Shown here in pieces: positions 35,898 to 44,357 of a stretch of 64,000 nt of DNA. The notes under the pieces were generated by a model that was not told the origin of the DNA, searched no databases, and saw only the letters and a list, made by a program, of their open reading frames with translations. Within the stretch, counting starts at the first letter, position 1. Every line of letters starts with the position of its first letter. The translations under genes and the position numbers were made by a program. This stretch comes from Mesorhizobium mediterraneum (GTDB taxonomy: Bacteria; Pseudomonadota; Alphaproteobacteria; Rhizobiales; Rhizobiaceae). The stretch is taken from assembly GCF_002284565.1 (NCBI RefSeq), contig NZ_NPKI01000032.1, positions 248,390-312,389 of the forward strand, in the 5' to 3' direction.

Positions 35898-36212
35898 TCA
35901 TGCGTCCTGGTCGGCCGGGATCACCACGTTTTCCCAATGTTCGCCGGCCGCGACGATGCAGCTTCTGCCGGCGACATCGGTGACGATGATCGTCCAGCTT
36001 CCGGTCTCGGCGACAAAAACTTCCATGATCGCCACTTGACCGATCAGCCCGAAAGCAAACTGTCTTTCCTGGAAATTCTCAGTCAGGTGGGCGACGAGAT
36101 CGCCATGTTCAACGCAGTACTGATATTGGGCGCTTGCGGCGTTCGTACCCGCCGCCAATGCGCCAGCAAGAACCAGGGTTTTCACCCAACCCAATAGCGA
36201 TTTGCGTGCCAT
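35898..36212 (-). CDS. Small secreted protein, paralogue 1
   Basis: This 104-residue protein has a signal peptide ending near ASAQ and a mature domain with two cysteines (QYCVEHG and RSCIV). Its core EVFV..G.WTI...D..G.SC.V..GE.WE is shared with the product of the next gene (36507-36806), so they are paralogues in tandem. A strong AGGAGGT site precedes the ATG. Function unknown; the two cysteines could form a disulfide in the periplasm. Confidence 0.75.
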   Translation of the reverse strand: MARKSLLGWVKTLVLAGALAAGTNAASAQYQYCVEHGDLVAHLTENFQERQFAFGLIGQVAIMEVFVAETGSWTIIVTDVAGRSCIVAAGEHWENVVIPADQDA

Positions 36213-36506
36213 AGGGCACCTCCTTTGCCATCACGTCCGGCAAAGGGAGACGCCTCATTTTGCCGAAACGATCCAGGCCGGTTCCGACGTCATCACCATC
36301 GCGTCGTTCCTTTCCGTGTTCCGGTCTGTCATCAGCGGGGACGATTTTTGATGTTCCCACTATGTTCCATATATGGTGTCGGCAACGAAAAAGCGCAAGC
36401 AGGCGCCCGCAGCGGGCGCCTGTGGATCCGTTTCAAGGTGATCGCAGAGAACCGCGGCCTGCGCGGCTATGCCGAAACCGCGGCCGCAGCAAAAAAAGGG
36501 CCACGC

Positions 36507-36806
36507 TCAGGTGCCTGGCAGCGCCGCTGTCGTCACCGCGCTCTCCCAGCCTTCACCCACCGAAACCACGCAGCTTTGACCGCGTGTGTCGCTGGCGAGG
36601 ATGGTCCAGGTGCCTTGGTCGGAAACGAAGACTTCAACGATCACATTCCGATTGACGACGCCGAGCGCGGTCGGATTTTCACGGAACTTCTCGCCGAGCG
36701 CCTTGATCATGTCGGCTCGTGCCGCGCATTGTTCGGCCGCCATTGCCGGGGCGGCGGAAAACGCCGCCGCGGCGGCGCAAAGTATCGTCACCATAAGACG
36801 TGTCAT
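36507..36806 (-). CDS. Small secreted protein, paralogue 2
   Basis: This 99-residue protein has a signal peptide (cleavage near AMAAEQ) and two cysteines (EQCAARAD and QSCVV). It shares EVFV..G.WTI...D..G.SC.V..GE.WE with the neighbouring 104-residue protein, pointing to tandem duplication; outside this block they differ. A GGGAGGT site precedes the ATG. Function unknown; 294 bases with no evident gene separate the pair. Confidence 0.75.
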   Translation of the reverse strand: MTRLMVTILCAAAAAFSAAPAMAAEQCAARADMIKALGEKFRENPTALGVVNRNVIVEVFVSDQGTWTILASDTRGQSCVVSVGEGWESAVTTAALPGT

Positions 36807-36968
36807 CTGACACCTCCCTTGCGCCGACCGATGCCCCCGCAGCTGTCGCCAGCGCCGTTGGTTGATCTGCCGCGCCTCCTTCGCGGCAGGATTGCAAGTT
36901 AAGACTTCTGCTGCCCGCCCGGTTCCATCACATTAGCGTTCAGGAATATATGGACCGCGACCGGTCAG

Positions 36969-36996
36969 CAAAAAGGCCCGGTCTCTAGCCGGGCCT
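36969..36996 (-). terminator. Rho-independent terminator of mmsA
   Basis: On the minus strand AGGCCCGG-CTAGAGA-CCGGGCCT is followed by TTTTTGC. It begins 34 bases after the mmsA stop codon. Confidence 0.88.
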
Positions 36997-37029
36997 CTTC
37001 GTCTTCAATCTGAATCCGGAACCGTCCGG

Positions 37030-38526
37030 CTAGTTCATCGTCGGGATGACGAACTCTGCCCCATCTTTCACACCTGACGGCCAGCGCGAGGTCACCGTCT
37101 TGGTCTTGGTATAGAAACGGAACGCGTCCGGTCCGTGCTGGTTGAGGTCGCCGAAGGAGGACGCTTTCCAGCCGCCGAAGGTGTAGTAGGCGATCGGAAC
37201 CGGGATCGGCACATTGACACCGACCATGCCGACCTGGACCCTCGAGGCGAAGTCGCGCGCCGCATCGCCGTCGCGGGTGAAGATGGCGACGCCGTTGCCC
37301 ATTTCGTGGTCGTTGGCGAGCTTGATCGCGTTCTCATAGGTCGGCGCGCGCACCACCGAGAGCACCGGCCCAAAGATCTCTTCCTTGTAGATGCGCATGT
37401 CTGATGTCACGTTGTCGAACAGGCAGCCGCCCATATAGTAGCCGTTCTCGTAGCCCTGCATGGAAAAGCCGCGGCCGTCGACGACCAGCTTGGCGCCTTC
37501 CTTGACACCGGTGTCGACATAACCTTTGACCCGCTCCAGCGCCTGCGCCGTCACCAGCGGGCCGAAATCGGCGGATGAATCCGTCGAGGGACCGACCTTC
37601 AGGCTTTCCACCCGCGGCACTAGCTTTTCCATCAGCCGGTTGGCGGTATCGTTGCCGACCGGGACGGCGACGGAAATCGCCATGCAGCGCTCGCCGGCCG
37701 AGCCGTAGCCGGCGCCGATCAGTGCGTCGACGGTCTGGTCCATGTCGGCGTCGGGCATGATGATCATGTGGTTCTTGGCGCCGCCGAAGCACTGCACGCG
37801 CTTGCCCGAGGCGGTGCCGCGCGAATAGATGTAGTGGGCGATCGGCGTCGAGCCGACAAAGCCGATGGCCTTGATATCGGGGTCGTCGAGGATGGCATCG
37901 ACCGCCTCCTTGTCGCCGTTGACGACGTTGAGGATGCCCGCCGGCAGGCCGGCCTCGATGAACAGCTCCGCGATGCGCAACGGCACGCCCGGGTCGCGCT
38001 CCGAAGGCTTCAGGATGAAGGCGTTGCCGCAGGCGATGGCCGGCGCGATCTTCCACAACGGGATCATCGCCGGAAAATTGAACGGCGTGATGCCGGCGAC
38101 GACGCCGAGCGGCTGGCGCATCGAATAGACGTCGATGCCGGGGCCGGCGCCATCGGTGAACTCGCCCTTCATCATATGCGGCGCGCCGATGCAGACCTCG
38201 ACCACTTCCAGCCCGCGCTGGATGTCGCCCTTGGCGTCGGCGATGGTCTTGCCGTGCTCGCGCGCCAGAATGTCGGCCAGCGAATCATACTCTTTGGCGA
38301 CCAGTTCGAGGAACTTCATCAAGACGCGCACGCGCCGCTGCGGGTTGGTCGCTGCCCAGCCGGGCTGCGCGGCCCTGGCGTTTTCCACCGCCGCGCGCAG
38401 TTCCGCCTGCGAAGCCAGCGCCACCGTGCCGCGCACCGTGCCGTCCATCGGCTGCATGACATCCTGCTTGCGGCCGCTGGTCCCAGCGACACGCTTGCCG
38501 CCGATGAAATGACCGTATTCGATCAT
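37030..38526 (-). CDS. mmsA: Methylmalonate-semialdehyde dehydrogenase (CoA-acylating)
   Basis: This 498-residue aldehyde dehydrogenase converts methylmalonate semialdehyde (and malonate semialdehyde) with CoA and NAD to propionyl-CoA (acetyl-CoA) in valine and myo-inositol breakdown. The catalytic Cys281 is in GSAGERCMAISVAVPV and the N-terminus MIEYGHFIGGKRVAG is typical of MmsA. ATG 38526 has AGGGAGAG upstream. A divergent LysR gene (38907) is its probable regulator, with a repeat element between. A terminator follows. Confidence 0.95.
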   Translation of the reverse strand: MIEYGHFIGGKRVAGTSGRKQDVMQPMDGTVRGTVALASQAELRAAVENARAAQPGWAATNPQRRVRVLMKFLELVAKEYDSLADILAREHGKTIADAKGDIQRGLEVVEVCIGAPHMMKGEFTDGAGPGIDVYSMRQPLGVVAGITPFNFPAMIPLWKIAPAIACGNAFILKPSERDPGVPLRIAELFIEAGLPAGILNVVNGDKEAVDAILDDPDIKAIGFVGSTPIAHYIYSRGTASGKRVQCFGGAKNHMIIMPDADMDQTVDALIGAGYGSAGERCMAISVAVPVGNDTANRLMEKLVPRVESLKVGPSTDSSADFGPLVTAQALERVKGYVDTGVKEGAKLVVDGRGFSMQGYENGYYMGGCLFDNVTSDMRIYKEEIFGPVLSVVRAPTYENAIKLANDHEMGNGVAIFTRDGDAARDFASRVQVGMVGVNVPIPVPIAYYTFGGWKASSFGDLNQHGPDAFRFYTKTKTVTSRWPSGVKDGAEFVIPTMN

Positions 38527-38705
38527 GATCTCTCTCCCTGTATTTGTGATGCGGCATTGTCCGCCTTTGCGCGACCGATGGCAACGCGAGCGAAAACGCA
38601 ACCGTTGTGCGTAAAATAGATAGCAATTGACGGCAGAACATCAATTCTCGCAAATAGTAAGGATGCAGGTCCCTAGCAGCAAGGATTGAGAGATGAGTTC
38701 CTTCG

Positions 38706-38864
38706 CGCCCCCCTCTGTCCTACCGGACATCTCCCCCACGAGGGGGGAGATTGGCTGTCATCCCCGCTTTCGCCAACCCGCAACGCTGCAAGAAAGTCGC
38801 CGCCGGAGCGGCCGGCCGATCTCCCCCCAAGTGGGGGAGATGTCCGGCAGGACAGAGGGGCGCG
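38706..38864. repeat. Inverted-repeat intergenic element (CCCCTCTGTCC...GGACAGAGGGG), copy A
   Basis: Long arms read CCCCTCTGTCC-TACCGGACATCTCCCCC (from 38710) and their complement ending at 38864, with nested GGGGGAGAT/ATCTCCCCC palindromes and a ~70-base GC-rich centre. The same arms occur at 51291-51444. It fills most of the 380-base gap between mmsA and its LysR regulator, the only content seen there. Confidence 0.85.
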
Positions 38865-38906
38865 CCCTAGAGCGCTGCCGTAATCGGCGTCATACGGACC
38901 ATTCCC

Positions 38907-39788
38907 ATGAACTGGGATGACGTCCGCATCTTCCTCGCCGTGGCGCGGGCCGGCCAAATCCTCGGCGCGGCTAAGCGGTTGGAGCTCAATCACGCCACTG
39001 TCTCGCGCCGCATCGCCGCACTTGAGGATGCGCTGCGCACAAAACTCTTTCGCCGGCTTACCACCGGTAGCGAGCTGACGCCGTCGGGCGAGCGCTTCCT
39101 CGACATCGCTGAGCGCATGGAAGGCGATATGATCGCCGCGCGCTCGACCGTGGCGGGCGAAGGCGACGATGTCTCCGGCACCGTGCGCATCGGCGCGCCT
39201 GATGGCTTCGGCGTCGCCTTCCTGGCCAAACGCCTCGGCGCACTGACGGCGCTTCACCGCGAACTTACCATCCAGCTGGTGCCGGTGCCGCGTTCCTTCT
39301 CGCTGTCCAGGCGCGAGGCCGACATCGCCATCACCGTCGAGCGGCCGACCGAAGGCAGGCTGGTGGCGGGCAAGCTGGTCGACTACACGCTCGGCCTGTT
39401 CGCGTCCCAGGCCTATGCCGAAGCGCATGGCCTGCCCCAAACGCCCGCCGAGCTCGGGCGGCACACGCTGATCGGCTATGTGCCGGACCTCATCGTCAGC
39501 CCCTCGCTCGACTATGCGGCCGAGTTCAGCGCCGACTGGCGCACCAGCTTCGCCATCTCCTCGGCGCTCGGCCAGGCCGAAGCGGTGCGCTCCGGCGCCG
39601 GCATCGGCATCCTGCACACCTTCGTCGCCCGCTCGATGCCGGAACTGGTGGCTGTCGACATCGTCGCGCCCATCCGCCGTGCCTACTGGCTGGTCTATCA
39701 CGAATCGGTCAGGCCGCTGCGCCGCGTCCAGATCGTCGCGAGCTTCATCACCAAGGCAGTGGAACGGGAGCGGGGATTGTTCGTCTGA
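38907..39788 (+). CDS. LysR family transcriptional regulator, likely of mmsA
   Basis: This 293-residue regulator has the LysR winged helix (residues 1-60: FLAVARAGQILGAAKRLELN HATVSRR pattern) and an effector domain. ATG 38907 begins MNWDDVRIFLAVAR. It is divergent from mmsA, a frequent arrangement for regulators of semialdehyde dehydrogenases. The inducer is not known. It is convergent with dadA. Confidence 0.88.
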   Translation: MNWDDVRIFLAVARAGQILGAAKRLELNHATVSRRIAALEDALRTKLFRRLTTGSELTPSGERFLDIAERMEGDMIAARSTVAGEGDDVSGTVRIGAPDGFGVAFLAKRLGALTALHRELTIQLVPVPRSFSLSRREADIAITVERPTEGRLVAGKLVDYTLGLFASQAYAEAHGLPQTPAELGRHTLIGYVPDLIVSPSLDYAAEFSADWRTSFAISSALGQAEAVRSGAGIGILHTFVARSMPELVAVDIVAPIRRAYWLVYHESVRPLRRVQIVASFITKAVERERGLFV

Positions 39789-39821
39789 CGAGATTCACCC
39801 GACCCATTGAAATTGTGATGT

Positions 39822-39847
39822 CCCCAAAACACTGCGCAGTTTTGGGG
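39822..39847. repeat. Short palindromic repeat between converging genes
   Basis: CCCCAAAAC...GTTTTGGGG with an internal palindrome ACTGCGCAGT. It resembles the sequences at 41250-41296 and 47701-47747 (CCAAAA...GTTTTGG core). It lies between lysR and dadA, which converge, so it may act in termination or be a repeat remnant. Confidence 0.5.
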
Positions 39848-39897
39848 CGAAGTCACCGCCCTCAAAGGCCGGGCTCGATGAAGGAAGCCTTCTGGTC

Positions 39898-41154
39898 CTA
39901 CCGCTGGTATCGCTCCGGTCCGAGATCGCGGACATTGATGTCCGGTACCCGGTTGGAGATGATGTCGGCCAGCACCTTGGCCGAGCCGCAGGCCATGGTC
40001 CAGCCGAGCGTGCCGTGGCCGGTGTTGAGATAGAGGTTGGAAAATTCGGTGCGGCCGATCAGCGGCGGCCCGTCCGGCGTCATCGGCCGCAACCCGCACC
40101 AGAAACTCGCTGACCGCATGTCGCCGCTGCCTGGAAAAAGGTCGCCGACCGAATGTTCTAGCGTGCGCCGCCGCGTTTCATGCAGCCTCAGGTCGAAGCC
40201 GGAAATCTCCGCTGTGCCGCCGACCCGGATGCGATCGCCGAGCCTGGTGATCGCCACCTTGTAGGTCTCGTCCATCACTGTCGACACCGGTGCTGCGACA
40301 GCATCCTTGATCGGCAGGGTGATCGAATAGCCCTTGACCGGATAGACCGGTATGGACCGTCTCAGCATGCGCATGAACTTGGCCGAATAGCTGCCCATCG
40401 CCATCACATAGGCGTCGGCAGTCTTCCAGCCCTTGCTGGTATTGATGTTGGCGATACTGTTGCGCTTGCGGATGATGCGCCTGATCGACATGTCGTATTC
40501 GAAGGTGACGCCGCGCGCCACGCAGAGCTCGGCCAGACGGTCGGTGAACATCTTGCAGTCACCGGTTTCGTCGCCCGGCAGCCGCAGGCCGCCGACGAAT
40601 TTTTCACGCACCCCTGCCAGCCCCGGCTCGGCCGCTATGCAGCCGTCGGGATCGAGAATCTCGTAAGGAACGCCATATGTCTTGAGCACCTCGACATCGC
40701 CTGACGTGCCGTCGAGCTGCTGTTGCGTGCGAAAAAGCTGCAGCGTTCCCTTGGCGCGTTCATCATAGGCGATGCCGGTCGCCTCGCGCAGCGCCTTCAG
40801 CGTGTCGCGGCTGTATTCGGCCAGCGGCACCATGCGCGCCTTGTTCACCGCATAGCGCTCGGCCGTGCAGTTGCGCAGCATCCTGACCAGCCATAGCCAC
40901 ATATGCGGATCAAGAGTCGGCCGCACCACCAGCGGACCATGCTTCATCAACAGCCATTTGATCGCCTTCAACGGGACGCCGGGACCGGCCCAGGGCGAGG
41001 CGTAGCCGGGCGAGATCTCGCCGGCATTGGCAAAGCTGGTTTCCAGCGCCGGGCCCTTCTGGCGGTCGATCACCGTCACTTCATGGCCGGCCTCGGCGAG
41101 ATAATAAGCGGTGGTGACTCCGATAACGCCGCCGCCCAGCACGAAGATCTTCAT
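39898..41154 (-). CDS. dadA: D-amino acid dehydrogenase
   Basis: This 418-residue flavoprotein oxidises D-amino acids (D-alanine typically) to keto acids, feeding electrons to the respiratory chain. The FAD motif VLGGGVIGVTTAYYLAEAGHEVTVIDR begins at residue 5 and the C-terminal GHGTLGWTMACGSAKVLADI is typical. It lies downstream of alr on the same strand, so racemisation then oxidation of alanine forms a catabolic pair. A 165-base gap with a short repeat separates it from alr. Confidence 0.93.
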   Translation of the reverse strand: MKIFVLGGGVIGVTTAYYLAEAGHEVTVIDRQKGPALETSFANAGEISPGYASPWAGPGVPLKAIKWLLMKHGPLVVRPTLDPHMWLWLVRMLRNCTAERYAVNKARMVPLAEYSRDTLKALREATGIAYDERAKGTLQLFRTQQQLDGTSGDVEVLKTYGVPYEILDPDGCIAAEPGLAGVREKFVGGLRLPGDETGDCKMFTDRLAELCVARGVTFEYDMSIRRIIRKRNSIANINTSKGWKTADAYVMAMGSYSAKFMRMLRRSIPVYPVKGYSITLPIKDAVAAPVSTVMDETYKVAITRLGDRIRVGGTAEISGFDLRLHETRRRTLEHSVGDLFPGSGDMRSASFWCGLRPMTPDGPPLIGRTEFSNLYLNTGHGTLGWTMACGSAKVLADIISNRVPDINVRDLGPERYQR

Positions 41155-41249
41155 CGCATAGCTCTCCAGAACGACGTCTCGTCAGGGGTTTGGGGCGCGG
41201 CATCGTGGCTTCTGTCTGCCGGATTTTACGGCGTCCGCCAAGTGCCCAA

Positions 41250-41296
41250 GCATGTCGCCCAAAAGTATGCAGCGGTTTTGGGACAACGGCATGCAT
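41250..41296. repeat. Short palindromic repeat upstream of dadA
   Basis: GCATGTC...CCCAAAAG and GTTTTGGG...GGCATGC form an imperfect palindrome of about 47 bases. It is related to the elements at 39822-39847 and 47701-47747. Confidence 0.55.
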
Positions 41297-41333
41297 AAAA
41301 AAGCCCGCGCGCTATCCATTCACATAGCGCCGG
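41297..41333 (-). terminator. Probable intrinsic terminator of alr
   Basis: On the minus strand GCGCTA (with a flanking CCG/CGG stem) pairs across the alr stop with TAGCGC, followed by six T residues. The stem overlaps the last codons of alr and has a bulge, so strength is uncertain. Confidence 0.45.
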
Positions 41334-42462
41334 TCACATAGCGCCGGTGAAAGCGGTGTCCGAGGCTGGTCAGGATTTCATAGCCGATGGTGCCGGCATG
41401 GCCGGCCGCCTGATCCACCGTCTGCGACGGCCCGATCAGCTCGACGAGATCGCCCGCCTTTAGCCTGTCGGGCGGCAGGGCCGAAATGTTGAGAACGATC
41501 GAATCCATCGATACGCGTCCGAGGAAGGGCAGCGGCACATTTTCGAACCAGGCGGCTGAGGCCGCGCGACGATGCCAGCCATCGGCATAGCCAAGCGAGA
41601 TCGTTGCTGCGGCCAGCGGTTCGGTCACGTGAAAAATATGGCCATAGCCGACGCCGGCTCCCCTATCGAGGCTGCGCGTCTGAATGACCTTTGCCTGAAG
41701 CCGCACCACCGGCAGCATCGGATTTTCCTCCGCTGGCATCGGATTGATGCCGTAGAGCGCCGCACCGGGCCGGGCGAGGTCGTAATGAAAGGGCTGCCCA
41801 AGAAAGATGCCGGAGGAATTGGCGAGCGAGGCCGGCGCCTTTGGCAGCATCCTGCGCAGCCGCTCGAATTCCAGCCGCTGCTGCTCGTTGGCCGGATGCT
41901 TGGGCTCGTCGGCGCGAGCAAGATGGCTCATCACAAAGGTGACGTCGATACCGTCGAACGCCTGCGGATCGGCAGCGACGGCCTCCACCTCCGCTGCCGC
42001 CATGCCGAGCCGCGACATGCCGCTGTCGACCTGGATTGCAGCTTTAAGCGTGCGGCCGGCCCGCTGCGCCGCCGCGCGCCAGGCGGCGAGTTGGCCGACG
42101 CTGTTGATGACCGCGCCCAGCTCCGCTTCGACCGCTTCGCTTTCAGCGCCCGGCTGAATGCCGTTCAGCACATAGATCGCCGGCCGTGAGCCGAGCACCT
42201 GGCGCAGCAAGACACCTTCGACCAGATGCGCGACAAAGAAAATATCGCAGCCCTCGGCCGCCAGCGCTGCCGCCACCTGGGGCCCGCCGAGCCCGTAGCC
42301 GTCGGCCTTGACGACACCCGCGCAGCCGACGCCGCCCAGCCGCGCCTTGAGCCGCCGGTAGTTTTCGCGGATGGCGCCGAGATCGACGGTCAATATGGCG
42401 CCGGCCGCTGTCTCGCTGACGGCAACCTTTTCAGAAAGAGATTTTTTGGAGGCGTCGTTCAT
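41320..42462 (-). CDS. alr: Alanine racemase
   Basis: This 380-residue PLP enzyme interconverts L- and D-alanine. The PLP lysine is K52 in VVKADGYGLG and the N-terminal TIM barrel plus C-terminal beta-domain are present. ATG 42462 (MNDASKKSL) is preferred over 42519. The last codons lie in an exact 14-base tandem duplication that sets the C-terminus GAM. dadA lies downstream on the same strand, so this may be the catabolic (DadX-like) or the sole racemase. Confidence 0.95.
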   Translation of the reverse strand: MNDASKKSLSEKVAVSETAAGAILTVDLGAIRENYRRLKARLGGVGCAGVVKADGYGLGGPQVAAALAAEGCDIFFVAHLVEGVLLRQVLGSRPAIYVLNGIQPGAESEAVEAELGAVINSVGQLAAWRAAAQRAGRTLKAAIQVDSGMSRLGMAAAEVEAVAADPQAFDGIDVTFVMSHLARADEPKHPANEQQRLEFERLRRMLPKAPASLANSSGIFLGQPFHYDLARPGAALYGINPMPAEENPMLPVVRLQAKVIQTRSLDRGAGVGYGHIFHVTEPLAAATISLGYADGWHRRAASAAWFENVPLPFLGRVSMDSIVLNISALPPDRLKAGDLVELIGPSQTVDQAAGHAGTIGYEILTSLGHRFHRRYVTGAM

Positions 42463-42551
42463 GCCAACCCCGTCTGCGGCGGATTGGCCATCAATAAGGC
42501 CACCGCGCTGACGCGGCAACCGTGGTCGGCGCGACCGCGGCTAGCGCCAAG

Positions 42552-43073
42552 CTACGCAACCAGATGCCGGAACGCCGCAACCACGTCCTCATAAACCTTG
42601 CGCTTGAACGGCACGATCAGGTCGGGCAATTCCTGCATCGGCCGCCATGCCCATTTGTCGAACTCGGCGGTGTGGCCGCCCGGTGGCGGATTGATCTCAA
42701 TCTCGCTCACGTCGCCGTGAAAGCGGAAGGCAAACCATTTTTGCGTCTGGCCGCGATATCGCCCTTTGAAGGCGATGCCGACCAGATCGGCCGGCAGGTC
42801 GTAATATATCCAGTTCGGCGCCTCATCCAGCAGCGAGACCGAGCGCATGCCGGTCTCTTCATACAGTTCCCGCTGCGCCGCCTGCAGCGGTTCCTCGCCC
42901 TTGTCGATGCCGCCCTGCGGCATCTGCCAGAGCTGCGTCGTGCCGGCGAATTCGCTATCCGGCTCGGCAATGCGATGCCCGACCCAGACCAGGCCGTCAC
43001 CATTGAGTATCATCAGTCCGACACAGGGGCGATAAGGCAGCGTCTCGGGATCGACCGGTTTTCTCTTCGCCAT
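42552..43073 (-). CDS. rppH: RNA pyrophosphohydrolase
   Basis: This 173-residue Nudix hydrolase removes pyrophosphate from 5'-triphosphate mRNA to trigger decay. The Nudix box GGIDKGEEPLQAAQRELYEE followed by TGM is complete. ATG 43073 has AAGG 6 nt upstream; TTG 43079 is an alternative. Its start is only 2 bases from the stop of the deacetylase-like gene, so the two are an operon at the end of the ctpA cluster. Confidence 0.95.
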   Translation of the reverse strand: MAKRKPVDPETLPYRPCVGLMILNGDGLVWVGHRIAEPDSEFAGTTQLWQMPQGGIDKGEEPLQAAQRELYEETGMRSVSLLDEAPNWIYYDLPADLVGIAFKGRYRGQTQKWFAFRFHGDVSEIEINPPPGGHTAEFDKWAWRPMQELPDLIVPFKRKVYEDVVAAFRHLVA

Positions 43074-43075
43074 GC

Positions 43076-44245
43076 TCAACCTTTTTCCGGATCCACCGCC
43101 ACTGCCGAAATCGGCACGATCTCGATGCCGCGCTTCTTGGCCTCGATCACCCAGGACGACACGGTGTCGACCGTCAGGTCGAAGGCCGAGCCGATGCCGA
43201 CGGCAAAGCCTTTCGCCCGCGCGGTGGCTTCCAGCTCGTCCAGCTTCTTCAATATGGCGCCCCGGTCCTGCACGGCGTCGATCGACGTGTCGCCGGCAAT
43301 GAAGGGCACGCCGTCCTTCAGTGCCAGGTCGGACGCGAGGCTGCGCGCCGACGAGCCGTCGTCGAGATAGGCCAGGCCGCGCCTGCCGAGTTCGGCCATG
43401 AATGGCGCCATCGCCGCCGCATCGGCCGAAAATCGCGCACCCATATAGTTCATGACGCCGGTGTAGTTGGTCATCCGCGACAGCGCCCAGCGCAAGTTCT
43501 TCAAATTCTCGTCCGGTGTCGCCGCGACCGTCAGCGTGTTGCGGCCCGGATTGACGTTCGGATAGTCGAACGGTTCGAGCGGCACCTGCATGACGATCTC
43601 ATGGCCTCTCTGCCGCGCCGCCTGCATCCAGCGGCTGATGCTGTTGCCCTGCGGCGCGAAGCCCAGCGTCACTTCGGCCGGCAGCTTGGCGATGGCCGCC
43701 TGCGTGCCGGTCTGCGACACGGCAAGCCCGCCGATGACGATCGCCACGCGCGCACCGCGCGCACCGGACCACGGCCGCGCATAGACATCGAACGGCCGCC
43801 TTCCGTCGGCGGCGCGAACCGGCAACGGGCCGGTCTCACTGGTCTCGATCAGCGCCCTGTCGGGAATATGCGCGATCCTCAGGTTCTGGCCGATCGTCGA
43901 AGGGTCGTGGATGACGATGGCCGCCTTGGGCGGACCACCGTCCGCTTCGGTCGGCATATGGATGATCTGCGGCCCACTTATCTTGGGTCCCGCTTGCGCC
44001 TGCGGCGCGGGCTCAGTGGCCGGCGCTGCGGATTCGACCACCGCGGTCGTCTTCGGCGTCGAAACGGCGACTTCTTCCGGCTTTCGAAACGGTCTTTCAC
44101 GCAGCGCAATCGCGCCGGAGACGCCGATCACGGCCAGCACCAGGAGAGTGGCCGTGACCACGCCGGCGTTGATCCTGCGGGCCGCGCGCGGCGGCCGGAC
44201 GGCCTGTCCGAGCGGGCGTTCGATGTCGTTGCCGATGTCAGCCAA
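43076..44245 (-). CDS. Divergent polysaccharide deacetylase family protein (YibQ-like)
   Basis: This 389-residue protein has one N-terminal membrane anchor (about residues 25-50) and a C-terminal polysaccharide-deacetylase-like domain with VAIVIGGLAVSQTGTQAAIA and PLEPFDYPNVNPGRNTL. Catalytic metal ligands are not preserved in an obvious way. It should face the periplasm and often clusters with envC and ctpA in alphaproteobacteria. TTG 44245 (MADIGND) is chosen; the frame to 44308 would begin inside a terminator-like hairpin. Confidence 0.85.
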   Translation of the reverse strand: MADIGNDIERPLGQAVRPPRAARRINAGVVTATLLVLAVIGVSGAIALRERPFRKPEEVAVSTPKTTAVVESAAPATEPAPQAQAGPKISGPQIIHMPTEADGGPPKAAIVIHDPSTIGQNLRIAHIPDRALIETSETGPLPVRAADGRRPFDVYARPWSGARGARVAIVIGGLAVSQTGTQAAIAKLPAEVTLGFAPQGNSISRWMQAARQRGHEIVMQVPLEPFDYPNVNPGRNTLTVAATPDENLKNLRWALSRMTNYTGVMNYMGARFSADAAAMAPFMAELGRRGLAYLDDGSSARSLASDLALKDGVPFIAGDTSIDAVQDRGAILKKLDELEATARAKGFAVGIGSAFDLTVDTVSSWVIEAKKRGIEIVPISAVAVDPEKG

Positions 44246-44279
44246 GCCGCATCCCCAGCCGCGGTTCCCCCGAATCAAA

Positions 44280-44305
44280 CTGCCGAGGCCTTGCGGCCCC
44301 GGCAG
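44280..44305 (-). terminator. Strong hairpin between ctpA and the deacetylase-like gene
   Basis: CTGCCG(A)GGCC-TTGC-GGCC(C)CGGCAG forms a near-perfect 11-bp stem. On the minus strand it is followed by TTTGATT, a weak T tract, so it may be a partial terminator or a processing stem separating ctpA from the downstream genes. Confidence 0.5.
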
Positions 44306-44357
44306 CATTACATCGCTTCGATCAGGCGGCCAGACCTGTTTGCCCGGCCGATCGACG

